Below are positions 44,053-53,094 of a stretch of 64,000 bases of DNA, in pieces. How positions within the stretch are numbered: the stretch's first letter is position 1; each line of letters starts with the position of its first letter. The translations under genes were made by a program, and so were the position numbers. The DNA comes from Cyclobacteriaceae bacterium. GTDB lineage: Bacteria > Bacteroidota > Bacteroidia > Cytophagales > Cyclobacteriaceae. Below the pieces are notes generated by a model. That model had not been told where the DNA came from, did not search any database, and saw only the letters and a list, made by a program, of their open reading frames with translations. Where the stretch lies: contig JAHBUC010000002.1 of assembly GCA_019638275.1 (NCBI GenBank), positions 248,001 through 312,000 on the forward strand, read 5' to 3'.

Positions 44053-44616
44053 TTACTGCACCCGCTGTATGTGCAACGAGGCACGGGTAGTGGCCCAGTA
44101 AAAATGCATGTTAACCGCACCTTCAGCAGGCGTTAACGAAATGGTGAATTGCTCAATTTCCGGCAAGTCATTTCGCACGGTTGCCGGTACGCGCATCACA
44201 TCCATGCTTTCTTCAAAAGGGTCTCCGTTAAATTTCGCTCCCCAATACCCAAGCTTACTGTTGAACACAACCGTCCAGGTTGAGTCGTACGGAATGGTAT
44301 AAAGCGAATAACGTCCGGCTTTCAACAAGCGGCCATCCATTTGTACATCCTGACTAAAACTGATTTCGGTAGCATCATTGGCACCGGTGCGCCATTTTTT
44401 TCCAAAAGGAACAAGTGCTCCTTCAGTCTCATCTCCGAAAACAAGTCGATTTTTTTTAAAGGGCTGGCAGTAGTTCACTTGAATCAGAAAATCACCGTCT
44501 TTGAATTCGGCAACTGCAGCGGGGCTGTGATTTTTAGTGGTGAGCATTAAATAACCAACATAGCCAGCCACAATCAGTACCAGCATGCCAATGCCGAGGA
44601 GAATCTTTTTTAACAT
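44053..44616 (-). CDS. DUF2911 domain protein, membrane-anchored
   Basis: 187 residues. An N-terminal membrane helix (8-25), then the DUF2911 sandwich: YCQPFKKNRLVFG, VPFGKKWRTGANDATEISFSQD, LLKAGRYSLYTIPYDSTWTVVFN. Likely periplasmic; no known function. Confidence 0.9.
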   Translation of the reverse strand: MLKKILLGIGMLVLIVAGYVGYLMLTTKNHSPAAVAEFKDGDFLIQVNYCQPFKKNRLVFGDETEGALVPFGKKWRTGANDATEISFSQDVQMDGRLLKAGRYSLYTIPYDSTWTVVFNSKLGYWGAKFNGDPFEESMDVMRVPATVRNDLPEIEQFTISLTPAEGAVNMHFYWATTRASLHIQRVQ

Positions 44617-44633
44617 AGGATTTAGGTTTACAT

Positions 44634-44641
44634 CAAAGGTA
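44634..44641 (-). promoter_or_regulatory. -7 box of the DUF2911 gene
   Basis: TACCTTTG on the minus strand, exact consensus, 17 nt before the ATG. Confidence 0.5.
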
Positions 44642-44648
44642 CAAGGTT

Positions 44649-45173
44649 TCAGGCAGGAAAGTTCAATTCAAACCACTTCTGTTGCGAGGTAGTCTTCTGC
44701 TCGGAGACAACGCGTTGCTCCAGTTTCTGCTGGGCGCGTTTAATGGCCGATGTGATCATGCTGTGCCCTACAATTTCATGCTCGTCCATTCCCATACGCC
44801 TCATCATTTCCTGTAAACGTTCGCCACCAAAAAAATTAAATAGCGGTTCGTCAAGCGCGGAAAGTACATTCACTTCCGTAAGGTTGAGCCTTTTGTAAAG
44901 CTCATCCTCCGCTTTTCTAAGGGGATAATGCTCAGCAAAAACCAGCATTCGATTTTGTGTTTGTTGTATTTCAACATTACCAGCCAGAACAACCGCATCC
45001 TCCGAAACAACCTGTCTCAATGCAGTTGCGCTCTCTTCAAACCACACCAAAAACAAACACTGAGGATTGGCCCCATGCATGGCGCGGCATGCCTGTAACC
45101 TGGCCGAGCTGGTCATCCACACCTTATCCACCACCCTTACTTTATTGGCCGATGATTTAAAGAAGTTGAACAT
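44649..45173 (-). CDS. short SecA-like protein (isolated motor fragment)
   Basis: 174 residues from ATG 45173 (a TTG three codons earlier overlaps a TACCTTGG -7-like box). Residues 103-152 read like the end of the SecA helicase-2 domain and the start of its scaffold: SALDEPLFNFFGGERL, EMMRRMGMDE, IVGHSMITSAIKRAQQKLE, against SecA L-x-M-E-D-x-L-M-x-x-F...RMGM...I-x-H-x-x-V/I-T-x-x-I-x-x-AQ-K-x-E. Residues 11-100 could match a Rossmann strand set of helicase domain 2 (LFLVWFEESATALRQ; MLVFAEHYPLRKAED). No ATP-binding or preprotein domain. Function unknown. Confidence 0.7.
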   Translation of the reverse strand: MFNFFKSSANKVRVVDKVWMTSSARLQACRAMHGANPQCLFLVWFEESATALRQVVSEDAVVLAGNVEIQQTQNRMLVFAEHYPLRKAEDELYKRLNLTEVNVLSALDEPLFNFFGGERLQEMMRRMGMDEHEIVGHSMITSAIKRAQQKLEQRVVSEQKTTSQQKWFELNFPA

Positions 45174-45273
45174 ATTTACCAAGGTATGAAAAAACCGTTA
45201 TGCCCGCTCCTGTAACAATGGTTTTGGTGTGCCTGCAATTCTTAGTAGCTTTCTACATCCTTAAAATCTGATC

Positions 45274-47757
45274 ATGAAAAAATTACTACTTCTCCCTTTT
45301 GTTTTTGTTCTCTGCATAACCTTTGCCCAGAAAAAGAAAACCGAGACACAACCTACTCCCGCACCACAAGCCACCGGCATTGCAGCCAAGGTTTCAGGCA
45401 TGAAACACTTTCCTGGCTATTTCGATTTTTACTATGATGAGAAGCAAGACAAGATTTTTCTTGTCATCGATAAATTCAATACCGAATTTTTGTATGTCAA
45501 TTCTTTGCCGGCAGGTATTGGTTCCAATGATATCGGGCTTGACCGTGGCCAACTGGGCGATGATCGAATTGTAAAATTTGAGCGAAGAGGGCCAAAAGTA
45601 TTAATGATTCAACCCAACTATCGCTTTCGCGCGATTACCAGCAATGTGGATGAACGCAACGCAGTAGAGCAAGCCTTTGCACAATCTGTACTGTGGGGCT
45701 TTACGGTTACTGCCGAAGAAAAAGATAAGGTATTGGTTGATGCCAGCGATTTTTATTTTCAGGATGCACACGATGTGATCGGAAGGCTTCGTGGACAACA
45801 GCAAGGAAATTATTCGCTGGATAAATCACGCTCAGCGTTTTACTTGCCCCGCACAAAAAACTTTCCGCAAAACACCGAAGTGGAAGTAACGCTCACCTTC
45901 ACCGGTCAGGCAACCGGTAGCTTCATTCGCAGTGTAACGCCAACACCAAATGTGGTAACGGTTCGGCAACACCATTCGTTTGTTCAACTTCCGGATGATC
46001 AGTACAAGCCTCGCAAATTTGATCCGCGCGCAGGGTACTTCGGTACTTCCTTTTACGATTACGCCACGCCCATTCATGAGCCCATTGAAAAGCGGTTCAT
46101 CAATCGTCACCGGTTAGAAAAGAAAAATCCCAACGCAGCCAAGAGCGAACCGGTTGAACCCATTATTTATTATTTAGATCGTGGCACACCGGAACCCATC
46201 CGCTCGGCTTTATTAGATGGCGCGCGTTGGTGGAACCAGGCGTTTGAAGCGGCCGGTTTCATCAATGCCTTCCGTGTTGAAATCATGCCCGAAGATGCCG
46301 ACCCAATGGATGTGCGTTACAATCTAATCCAATGGGTACATCGCTCAACCCGAGGCTGGTCGTACGGAGCATCAGTAAGTGATCCACGAACCGGTGAAAT
46401 TATTAAGGGCCATGTATCGTTAGGCTCGCTTCGTGTACGGCAAGATTTTTTGATTGCTGAGGGATTACTTGCTCCTTATGAAGAAGGTAAAACCATTCCG
46501 CCCCACATGCTGGAAATGGCACTCGCCCGTTTGCGCCAACTTTCTGCGCATGAAGTGGGGCACACCATCGGCATTGCCCACAGTTATGCTTCCAGCACCG
46601 AAAACCTTGCTTCGGTAATGGACTATCCACATCCAATAGCCACCATCAAAGATGGCAAGATTGATTTGAGTCAATCATATGATGATAAAATTGGAGCGTG
46701 GGATAAAGTGGCCGTGATGTATGGCTATTCCCATTTCCCCGAAGGAACCAACGAAGATGCTGCGTTGGAAAAAATTCTGCAAGATGGATTGAAGCAAGGC
46801 TTGACCTTTCTTTCCGATCAGGATGCACGTCCAACCGGTGGCGCACATCCGTTTGCACACCTGTGGGATAATGGCAAAGACGCAACCGATGAGTTAAACC
46901 GAGTGATGCAAGTGCGCACCCTGGCACTCAAAAATTTTGGTGAGAAAAATATTCGTGAAGGAACCCCCATGGCCTTATTGGAAGAAGCGCTTGTTCCGAT
47001 ATACTTCTTTCATCGCTATCAAGCGGAAGCCACTTCAAAAATTATTGGCGGGTTGAATTACCGCTATGCCTTGCGTGGAGATGGTCAGCCAATAACCGAG
47101 ATGATTTCTACTGTACAACAACAAAAAGCTTTGGATGCCCTGCTCAATACTGTTTCGCCTCAAGCACTTGCTCTACCGGCAGATTTAATCGCAACCATCC
47201 CACCACATCCCATCGGGTACCAACGTACGCGCGAAGTGATGCGCACACGCACTGATCTTACATTCGATCCATTAGCATACGCAGAAAGTGCCTCCGATAT
47301 GGTATTCGGATTGATCTTTCATCCGGCACGTGCTACACGGTTGGTGCAACATCATGCACTCAACAATCAGCAACCTTCGTTGGAAAGTGTGATTGATAAA
47401 ATCGTTAACAGCTCATTCAAGGGTGCAAACAAACCTGGTTATGAAGGATTATTACAAATGACGGTTAATCACAGCGTGTTGAATAATCTGATCAAACTAA
47501 ATCGTAATCAAAACGCTTCCGCGCAAGCACGAGCGATTGCTTCATTGAAAATCGATCAACTAAAAACGTGGCTGACGGAAAAAACAAAAACTACATCCTA
47601 TGAAAGTTGGAAAGCACATTACGCCTATGCCTTAAACCAAATTCAGGCCTTCCGCGATAATCCGGAGAAGTACGAAGCTGAAAATCTGCTATCGCCTCCT
47701 CCGGGTCAGCCCATCGGAACAGATGATGTATTTTGCTCCTGGGATAGCAATCGTTAA
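45274..47757 (+). CDS. exported zinc metalloprotease (DUF5117/DUF5118 family)
   Basis: 827 residues. Signal peptide (about 1-18, ITFAQ). An N-terminal DUF5118/5117 region (about 30-310), then the metzincin-like active site HEVGHTIGIAH (His426, Glu427, His430, third ligand His436) followed by SVMDYPHP, the Met-turn. The family is abundant in Bacteroidota and secreted or periplasmic; natural substrates are unknown. Confidence 0.93.
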   Translation: MKKLLLLPFVFVLCITFAQKKKTETQPTPAPQATGIAAKVSGMKHFPGYFDFYYDEKQDKIFLVIDKFNTEFLYVNSLPAGIGSNDIGLDRGQLGDDRIVKFERRGPKVLMIQPNYRFRAITSNVDERNAVEQAFAQSVLWGFTVTAEEKDKVLVDASDFYFQDAHDVIGRLRGQQQGNYSLDKSRSAFYLPRTKNFPQNTEVEVTLTFTGQATGSFIRSVTPTPNVVTVRQHHSFVQLPDDQYKPRKFDPRAGYFGTSFYDYATPIHEPIEKRFINRHRLEKKNPNAAKSEPVEPIIYYLDRGTPEPIRSALLDGARWWNQAFEAAGFINAFRVEIMPEDADPMDVRYNLIQWVHRSTRGWSYGASVSDPRTGEIIKGHVSLGSLRVRQDFLIAEGLLAPYEEGKTIPPHMLEMALARLRQLSAHEVGHTIGIAHSYASSTENLASVMDYPHPIATIKDGKIDLSQSYDDKIGAWDKVAVMYGYSHFPEGTNEDAALEKILQDGLKQGLTFLSDQDARPTGGAHPFAHLWDNGKDATDELNRVMQVRTLALKNFGEKNIREGTPMALLEEALVPIYFFHRYQAEATSKIIGGLNYRYALRGDGQPITEMISTVQQQKALDALLNTVSPQALALPADLIATIPPHPIGYQRTREVMRTRTDLTFDPLAYAESASDMVFGLIFHPARATRLVQHHALNNQQPSLESVIDKIVNSSFKGANKPGYEGLLQMTVNHSVLNNLIKLNRNQNASAQARAIASLKIDQLKTWLTEKTKTTSYESWKAHYAYALNQIQAFRDNPEKYEAENLLSPPPGQPIGTDDVFCSWDSNR

Positions 47758-47800
47758 TTAAAAAAGCGCTTTTCGGGCATTTCAGGGGGCTTTCAGGGTT

Positions 47801-47816
47801 TGGCACGACCGTTGCA
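47801..47816 (+). promoter_or_regulatory. sigma-54 (RpoN) promoter
   Basis: TGGCACGACCGTTGCA. The -24 GG (47802-47803) and -12 GC (47814-47815) are exactly 12 bp apart, matching TGGCACG-N4-TTGCA in full. Start of transcription near 47827, 18 nt before the ATG at 47845. Confidence 0.82.
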
Positions 47817-47844
47817 TTTCATAACGCAACTAACTATTTGTGTT

Positions 47845-48384
47845 ATGAAAACGAATATGAAACTCCTGAGTGTCCTGATGGTGGTTGGTGTGCTGATGAT
47901 CGGTGCCGATGCCTTTGCACAGGGAAGAGGCAATGGCCGGGGCGATGACAAGCACAAACATGATCACAAACGCGATCGCGATTGGGATAACCATCGTGGC
48001 CGTCAAGATAACCACCGCAATGACTGGGATAGATTTGACCGAGACTCCCGAAGAGACTGGCGCGGCCCAACACACGATCGTCAAGGCAGAAGGTATTCAT
48101 ACCACAGGCCTCCACATTGGGCTCCTGCACATGGGTATCATTACCGGCCTGTACGTTATGTGTACTACCGCGATTATAATGTTTACTACGACTGCTACCG
48201 TGGCGTATACATAACCTTGTCGGGAAGAAACTGGGTATACACGCATCGCGTTCCTGCCCACATGCACCGCGCAGATTTTCATCGGATCACCTACATTGAC
48301 ATGGATTACTTCGATGATGACCTGCCCTGGTACCTGGATCGCAGACGCTCCGGTGGATACGTAAGCGTTCGGGCGAGGTTCTAA
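47845..48384 (+). CDS. secreted His/Arg/Asp-rich protein under sigma-54 control
   Basis: 179 residues from ATG 47845 (the frame opens at 47800 inside the promoter). Signal peptide about 5-27 (GADAFAQ). Residues 28-80 are a low-complexity basic/acidic stretch (DDKHKHDHKRDRDWDNHRGR) likely to bind metals or polyanions; the C-terminal half is Tyr-rich and folded-looking (YRPVRYVYYRDYNVYYDCYRG). No named family. Strong sigma-54 promoter and terminator make it a single-gene unit, expected to need an NtrC-type activator. Confidence 0.82.
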   Translation: MKTNMKLLSVLMVVGVLMIGADAFAQGRGNGRGDDKHKHDHKRDRDWDNHRGRQDNHRNDWDRFDRDSRRDWRGPTHDRQGRRYSYHRPPHWAPAHGYHYRPVRYVYYRDYNVYYDCYRGVYITLSGRNWVYTHRVPAHMHRADFHRITYIDMDYFDDDLPWYLDRRRSGGYVSVRARF

Positions 48385-48395
48385 AACTACTTTAC

Positions 48396-48426
48396 AGAAA
48401 ATGCTCCTTCGGGAGCATTTTCTTTT
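48396..48426 (+). terminator. terminator of the sigma-54 gene
   Basis: AGAAAATGCTCC and GGAGCATTTTCT pair around a TTCG tetraloop, followed by TTT. A 12-bp perfect stem. Confidence 0.88.
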
Positions 48427-48544
48427 TAAAACCTAACAAAAGTCATCAAGCCTCCGTGCCTGAAGTCACAGACTTTTATCTGCTCATGTTTAAATTTTAC
48501 TTCCTGTAATAGACCATATAATTACTATTAAAAAAGGAGGAAAT

Positions 48545-49159
48545 ATGAAAAAGCTCATGCTTTTCGGAATGGCTCTAGGACTTGCACTTTTTAGTTTACA
48601 GGCGCAGGATAGAGAGCAGCAACGCACACAACAACAACTGCAGGAGCACCTGATGCTTAAAGACGGCAAAATGTACCAGGTAAGAGATCAGGAACAAATT
48701 CAGCTTCAGGAACAATTGAGGTTGCACAATGGGATCGTGGTAAACCCAGATGGCTCGTATCAACTGCAAAATCAGAAACAGTTAAGACTGAAGAATGGCG
48801 AGTGCCTGGACATGAATGGAAACAAGTACAACAACCAGGCACAATTCCGTGCTCAGGTGCAAGTGCGCAATCAGGCCATGAATCAGGAACATTATGTTTA
48901 TCAAAACGGAGAAATGTTTCAGGTGAAAAATCAGCAACAAACCCGCATGCAGGAAAGGGTAACACTTCAGAATGGTATGATCATTAATCCCGATGGAAGT
49001 TATCAACTCAAAAATCAAACCCGCATGCAATTGAGGGATGGTGAATGCCTGGATCCTAATGGTTTGAAATACCAAAATCAGGAACGCTTCCGCGAGAAAT
49101 GGAAACAAAATTCAAAGAAAAAGGCGAACGTATGCCCAACAAGGGTAAGGAGAAAATGA
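48545..49159 (+). CDS. DUF6799-type double-repeat exported protein, probably frameshifted
   Basis: 204 residues as translated. Signal peptide about 1-20 (LQAQ). Two tandem repeats offset by 81 residues (about 37-95 and 118-176): each has L-x-D/N-G-x-M-Y/F-Q-V, NG-x-x-x-NPDGSYQL and LR/KDGECLD-x-NG. Gln-rich throughout. A rare strong ribosome site, AGGAGG, lies 6 nt before the ATG. After REK at about codon 186 the frame ends in KQNSKKKANVCPTRVRRK; with one extra A at 49097-49099 it would continue as MET-KFKEKGERM... to a stop at 49198-49200, a more natural Lys/Gly-rich tail. Function unknown. Confidence 0.8.
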   Translation: MKKLMLFGMALGLALFSLQAQDREQQRTQQQLQEHLMLKDGKMYQVRDQEQIQLQEQLRLHNGIVVNPDGSYQLQNQKQLRLKNGECLDMNGNKYNNQAQFRAQVQVRNQAMNQEHYVYQNGEMFQVKNQQQTRMQERVTLQNGMIINPDGSYQLKNQTRMQLRDGECLDPNGLKYQNQERFREKWKQNSKKKANVCPTRVRRK

Positions 49160-49267
49160 AGCAAGGAACAGGTTCTGGCAAGAAAGGCGGAAACCGATAG
49201 TTTCAATTAACCTAAAACTGTACCACATCTTTCCGGTGCGGTACGGTTCTCTTAAAATAACTGCGCT

Positions 49268-50152
49268 ATGAAATATTTCGTTACAGTGGGCGCAATGTTG
49301 ATCAATTCCTTGGTTCTGTCTCAACCCAACAACATTTATACTGATTCCGTTTTAACTACGTCAGAGTTTAAAATAGGAATCCGATACACCAGTGATTATG
49401 TATACATGGGCCGAACAGACTCCATGGCTGCCCCCTATTTAATTCCGTCTCTTGCGTATTATCATAAATCCGGATTTTTTATTCGTGGCTACTTCAGTTA
49501 CCTCACCGCAAAAGATCAGAACAGAATTGATTTATACGGATTTGAGGGTGGTTATGAATACACCGGAGAAACAATATTGCTTGGCGCTTCTCTCTCACAA
49601 TACATTTTCAGTGATGCCAGTTATGTGGTGCAGGCCGAAATGAACACATTTGCAAACGTTTATACCGGCTACGATCTGAATGTGTTGATGGTTTTTGCTG
49701 ATGTTGGATTGGGGTTGAGCGACAACACCGATGTCTTTGCAACTCTTGATGCAAGTCGCACTTTCTATACCCTAAAAAACAAATTACTCATCATGCCTTC
49801 CTTCACTATTCAGGCCGGCACACAAAAATACTATGATCAATACTATCAGTACCGAAGTCCGCAATCCGGATTTGGAAGAGATGGCGGAGGAAATGGAAAA
49901 GGACCCGGAGGATCACCACAGCCAATGCCTGTGGTGGGCGTTCTTGAGTCCGATAAATTTCAAGTGTTGAACTACGAAACGAGTATTCAAGTAACGTATA
50001 AACTCAACAGCTTTCGATTCTTTGTCGTGGGTAACTGGGCCTTCCCTGTTAACCCTGCAACAGTCGTGGTAAACGATCAGACCGAAAAGGAAAAACTGAA
50101 CAACACATTCTATTTCACCACCGGGGTAAGGCTTTCCATCCCAACACGTTAA
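49268..50152 (+). CDS. predicted outer membrane protein of unknown function
   Basis: 294 residues. Signal-like N-terminus (YFVTVGAMLINSLVLSQ), then alternating amphipathic strands with aromatic ends (FKIGIRYTSDYVYMGRTD, YTGETILLGASLSQYIF, FRFFVVGNWAFPVNP) as in porin-like barrels, ending FTTGVRLSIPTR. A Gly/Pro-rich loop (RDGGGNGKGPGGSPQPMP) sits near residue 215. No named family. Confidence 0.76.
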   Translation: MKYFVTVGAMLINSLVLSQPNNIYTDSVLTTSEFKIGIRYTSDYVYMGRTDSMAAPYLIPSLAYYHKSGFFIRGYFSYLTAKDQNRIDLYGFEGGYEYTGETILLGASLSQYIFSDASYVVQAEMNTFANVYTGYDLNVLMVFADVGLGLSDNTDVFATLDASRTFYTLKNKLLIMPSFTIQAGTQKYYDQYYQYRSPQSGFGRDGGGNGKGPGGSPQPMPVVGVLESDKFQVLNYETSIQVTYKLNSFRFFVVGNWAFPVNPATVVVNDQTEKEKLNNTFYFTTGVRLSIPTR

Positions 50153-50230
50153 CGTTTTAGTCTCCGATCATAAAAAAACCATTGGGCAAAAACATGGGTT
50201 TGGCTATGTTTAACACATAATCCAAAACCT

Positions 50231-53050
50231 ATGAGATACCTCTACGCTGCCCTGATTCTTTGCCTGGTCATTACGCTTCCGGCTGAGGCTCAGAAATCAA
50301 AATCCAAACAACCCCCCGTTCAAAAAAAGCCGCTGACACACGATGTGTATGATGGTTGGAAAGAAATCACCTATCGGGCATTAACCAACGATGGCTCACA
50401 TGCCGCTTACACCATCAACCCACAGGATGGGGATGGCAAAGTAGTGTTTCATAACCTGAAAACGCTGGTACAGGATTCTGTTCACCGCGCAGCCAACATT
50501 TCACTTACGTGGGATAGTCGACATGCGATCTTCAAAATCACACCTCAAAAAGAACTGGTAAAAGATTTACGCAGACAGAAAAAGAAAAAAGATGAGTTGC
50601 CTAACGATTCACTGGGCATTTACTCGTTCACCAACCGAAAAACAGAAAAAATTGCGGAGGTAAAGTCATACAAGATTCCGGAGAAAGCCGGTGGATGGCT
50701 GGCATATCAATTGGAAGCACCAAAGCCACCAAAACCGGATACCGCAAAGAAAGCGGCTAAACCAAAAAAGGTTAAAAAGAACACGGATGACAATGGCTAC
50801 ACACTTGTTCTCCGAAATCTGAACAACAATCAGGAGTCGCAGTTCGGGTATGTGAAGGATTATACACTAGCCAAATTCGGGCAGGGATTATTGTTTCAAA
50901 CCACGGGCAACGACAGTACGTTGAAACCGGGTGTATATTGGTATGATTTGCAATCGAATCAACTCAATGCACTATTTGAGGGTAAGAGCAAATACAAGGT
51001 TAAAGGTTTATCCATAAATGAAGATGGCACTCAAGCAGCTTTTCTGGTAGATGCTGATACCACCAAAGCGCTGATTCGCTACTACCAACTCTATCACTGG
51101 AAAAAAGGTGAACCGGTTGCGCGTGTATTGGCCAATGAAAAATCAACAGGAATTCCAGCAGAGTGGATCGTGAATGAAAATTATACACCATCCTTCTCTA
51201 AAGACGGTTCGAAATTATACTTCGGAACATCCCCCAAGCCGGTAGTGCAGGATACCACTCTTCTCACAGAAGAAATTGTAAACGTGGAAGTGTGGACCTG
51301 GAAAGATGATTACATCTATCCACAACAAAACACCAGGCTAAATGCCGACAAACGGAGATCCTACGTTTCGGTAATTCACCTGAACGACAACCGAATTGTT
51401 CAATTGGCTAATGAAACCATACCCTCCCTTGAACTTGGTGATGAAGGAAATGCTTCATGGGCTCTTGCTGAAAATGAAACGCCTTACCTGGTTATGCGCA
51501 CGTGGGACACGGATGTATATAAAGACCTTCAGCTCGTAAACCTGCGCGATGGTTCTGTACAGTCCATTCAGCAAAAAGTAAAAGGTAACGCACGGCTTTC
51601 GCCAAAAGCAAACTACGTGGTGTGGTTTAGCAATCCGGATACCACATACTTCAGCTATTCCGTAGCGAATAAAAAAGTTGTTAAGCTAAACGAGAGCTTG
51701 AACGTAAAATTTGCAGATGAAGAAGATGACCATCCCTATTATCCGTACAGTTATGGCGTTGCCGGTTTTACCGCTAACGATGCATTGCTGTTGGCCTATG
51801 ACCGCTACGACATCTGGGCGTTTGATCCGGAAAACCGAAAGGCTCCCGTTAATCTCACAAAGGTTGGAAGAGATCAAAAAATAACCTTCCGCTACATCCA
51901 ACTTGATCCGGAAGAACGCTTCATTGATCCTGAAAAGGAAATGTTGCTTAGCGCCTTCAATGAAACCACAAAACAATCCGGTTTCTACAAGTTATCGTTG
52001 AAAGATGGTAAGCTCACCAAACTCATTATGGGCGACTATCGCTATGGTAACGCCATGAAAGCGTTGCAGGCCAATGTCATGTTATTTACCCGCCAAAGCT
52101 TCACCGAATTTCCAGACATCTGGACAAGCGATTTCAACTTGAGCAATCCGAGAAAGCTTTCTACGGCCAATCCGCAAATGAGCAAATACCTATGGGGAAG
52201 TGTTGAGCCGGTCTCATGGACTTCAGCCGACAACATTCTGCTGGAAGGTATGCTCTACAAACCGGAGGGCTTTGATCCGAAAAAGAAATACCCGATGATG
52301 GTATACTTCTACGAAAAGAATTCGCAGAACATCCACCAACACATTGCTCCTGCTCCGATACGTGCTTCCATCAATTATTCCATGTACACAAGCAACGGTT
52401 ACCTGGTGTTTGTACCAGATATCGTTTACAAAATCGGTTTCCCTGGCGAGAGTGCGATGAACTGCATTATGCCAGGGGTTACATCATTAATCGCAAAAGG
52501 TTTTGTTGACGAAAAGCGCATCGGCATACAAGGCCACAGTTGGGGCGGCTACCAGATTGCCTACATGGTTACACGCACGAATTTGTTCCGCGCTGCTGAA
52601 GCCGGAGCACCCGTGGTAAACATGATCAGTGCATACGGAGGCATTCGTTGGGAAAGTGGGCTGAGCCGCATGTTCCAATATGAACGAACTCAAAGTCGAA
52701 TTGGTGGAACCCTTTGGGAAAAGCCGATGCATTACATCGAAAACTCGCCCATCTTCTTTGCCGATAAAGTTCAGACACCTTTGCTCATGATGCACAACGA
52801 TGGAGATGGTGCTGTGCCGTGGTATCAGGGCATTGAATACTACATGGCGTTACGAAGATTGGATAAACCCGTATGGATGTTAAACTACAACGGCCAGGGC
52901 CACGGACTAACCCAACGCCATCACCGTACAGACTTTGCCAAACGCATGATGCAATTCTTTGATCATTACCTGAAAGATGCGCCCATGCCTGATTGGATGA
53001 AGAAAGGAGTGCCTGCTATTGAGAAAGGTATACGGCAAGGAATTGATTAA
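50231..53050 (+). CDS. S9 family (prolyl oligopeptidase-like) serine peptidase
   Basis: 939 residues. Signal peptide (about 1-20, PAEAQ), a WD/beta-propeller N-part (about 30-640) with KDGSKLYF-type blades and a Lys-rich insert near 165, and an alpha/beta hydrolase domain. Catalytic Ser770 in GHSWGG, Asp859 in HNDGDGAVP, His891 in GQGHGL. Periplasmic peptidase releasing peptides after Pro or small residues. Ends at an 11-bp hairpin shared with the convergent gene. Confidence 0.94.
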   Translation: MRYLYAALILCLVITLPAEAQKSKSKQPPVQKKPLTHDVYDGWKEITYRALTNDGSHAAYTINPQDGDGKVVFHNLKTLVQDSVHRAANISLTWDSRHAIFKITPQKELVKDLRRQKKKKDELPNDSLGIYSFTNRKTEKIAEVKSYKIPEKAGGWLAYQLEAPKPPKPDTAKKAAKPKKVKKNTDDNGYTLVLRNLNNNQESQFGYVKDYTLAKFGQGLLFQTTGNDSTLKPGVYWYDLQSNQLNALFEGKSKYKVKGLSINEDGTQAAFLVDADTTKALIRYYQLYHWKKGEPVARVLANEKSTGIPAEWIVNENYTPSFSKDGSKLYFGTSPKPVVQDTTLLTEEIVNVEVWTWKDDYIYPQQNTRLNADKRRSYVSVIHLNDNRIVQLANETIPSLELGDEGNASWALAENETPYLVMRTWDTDVYKDLQLVNLRDGSVQSIQQKVKGNARLSPKANYVVWFSNPDTTYFSYSVANKKVVKLNESLNVKFADEEDDHPYYPYSYGVAGFTANDALLLAYDRYDIWAFDPENRKAPVNLTKVGRDQKITFRYIQLDPEERFIDPEKEMLLSAFNETTKQSGFYKLSLKDGKLTKLIMGDYRYGNAMKALQANVMLFTRQSFTEFPDIWTSDFNLSNPRKLSTANPQMSKYLWGSVEPVSWTSADNILLEGMLYKPEGFDPKKKYPMMVYFYEKNSQNIHQHIAPAPIRASINYSMYTSNGYLVFVPDIVYKIGFPGESAMNCIMPGVTSLIAKGFVDEKRIGIQGHSWGGYQIAYMVTRTNLFRAAEAGAPVVNMISAYGGIRWESGLSRMFQYERTQSRIGGTLWEKPMHYIENSPIFFADKVQTPLLMMHNDGDGAVPWYQGIEYYMALRRLDKPVWMLNYNGQGHGLTQRHHRTDFAKRMMQFFDHYLKDAPMPDWMKKGVPAIEKGIRQGID

Positions 53051-53063
53051 TGAACAGTATAAT

Positions 53064-53090
53064 AGTACCCGACAGCTATTGTCGGGTACT
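53064..53090. terminator. bidirectional hairpin between convergent genes
   Basis: AGTACCCGACA (53064-53074) and its exact complement (53080-53090) around GCTAT. No long T run on either side. Confidence 0.7.
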
Positions 53091-53094
53091 AAAA

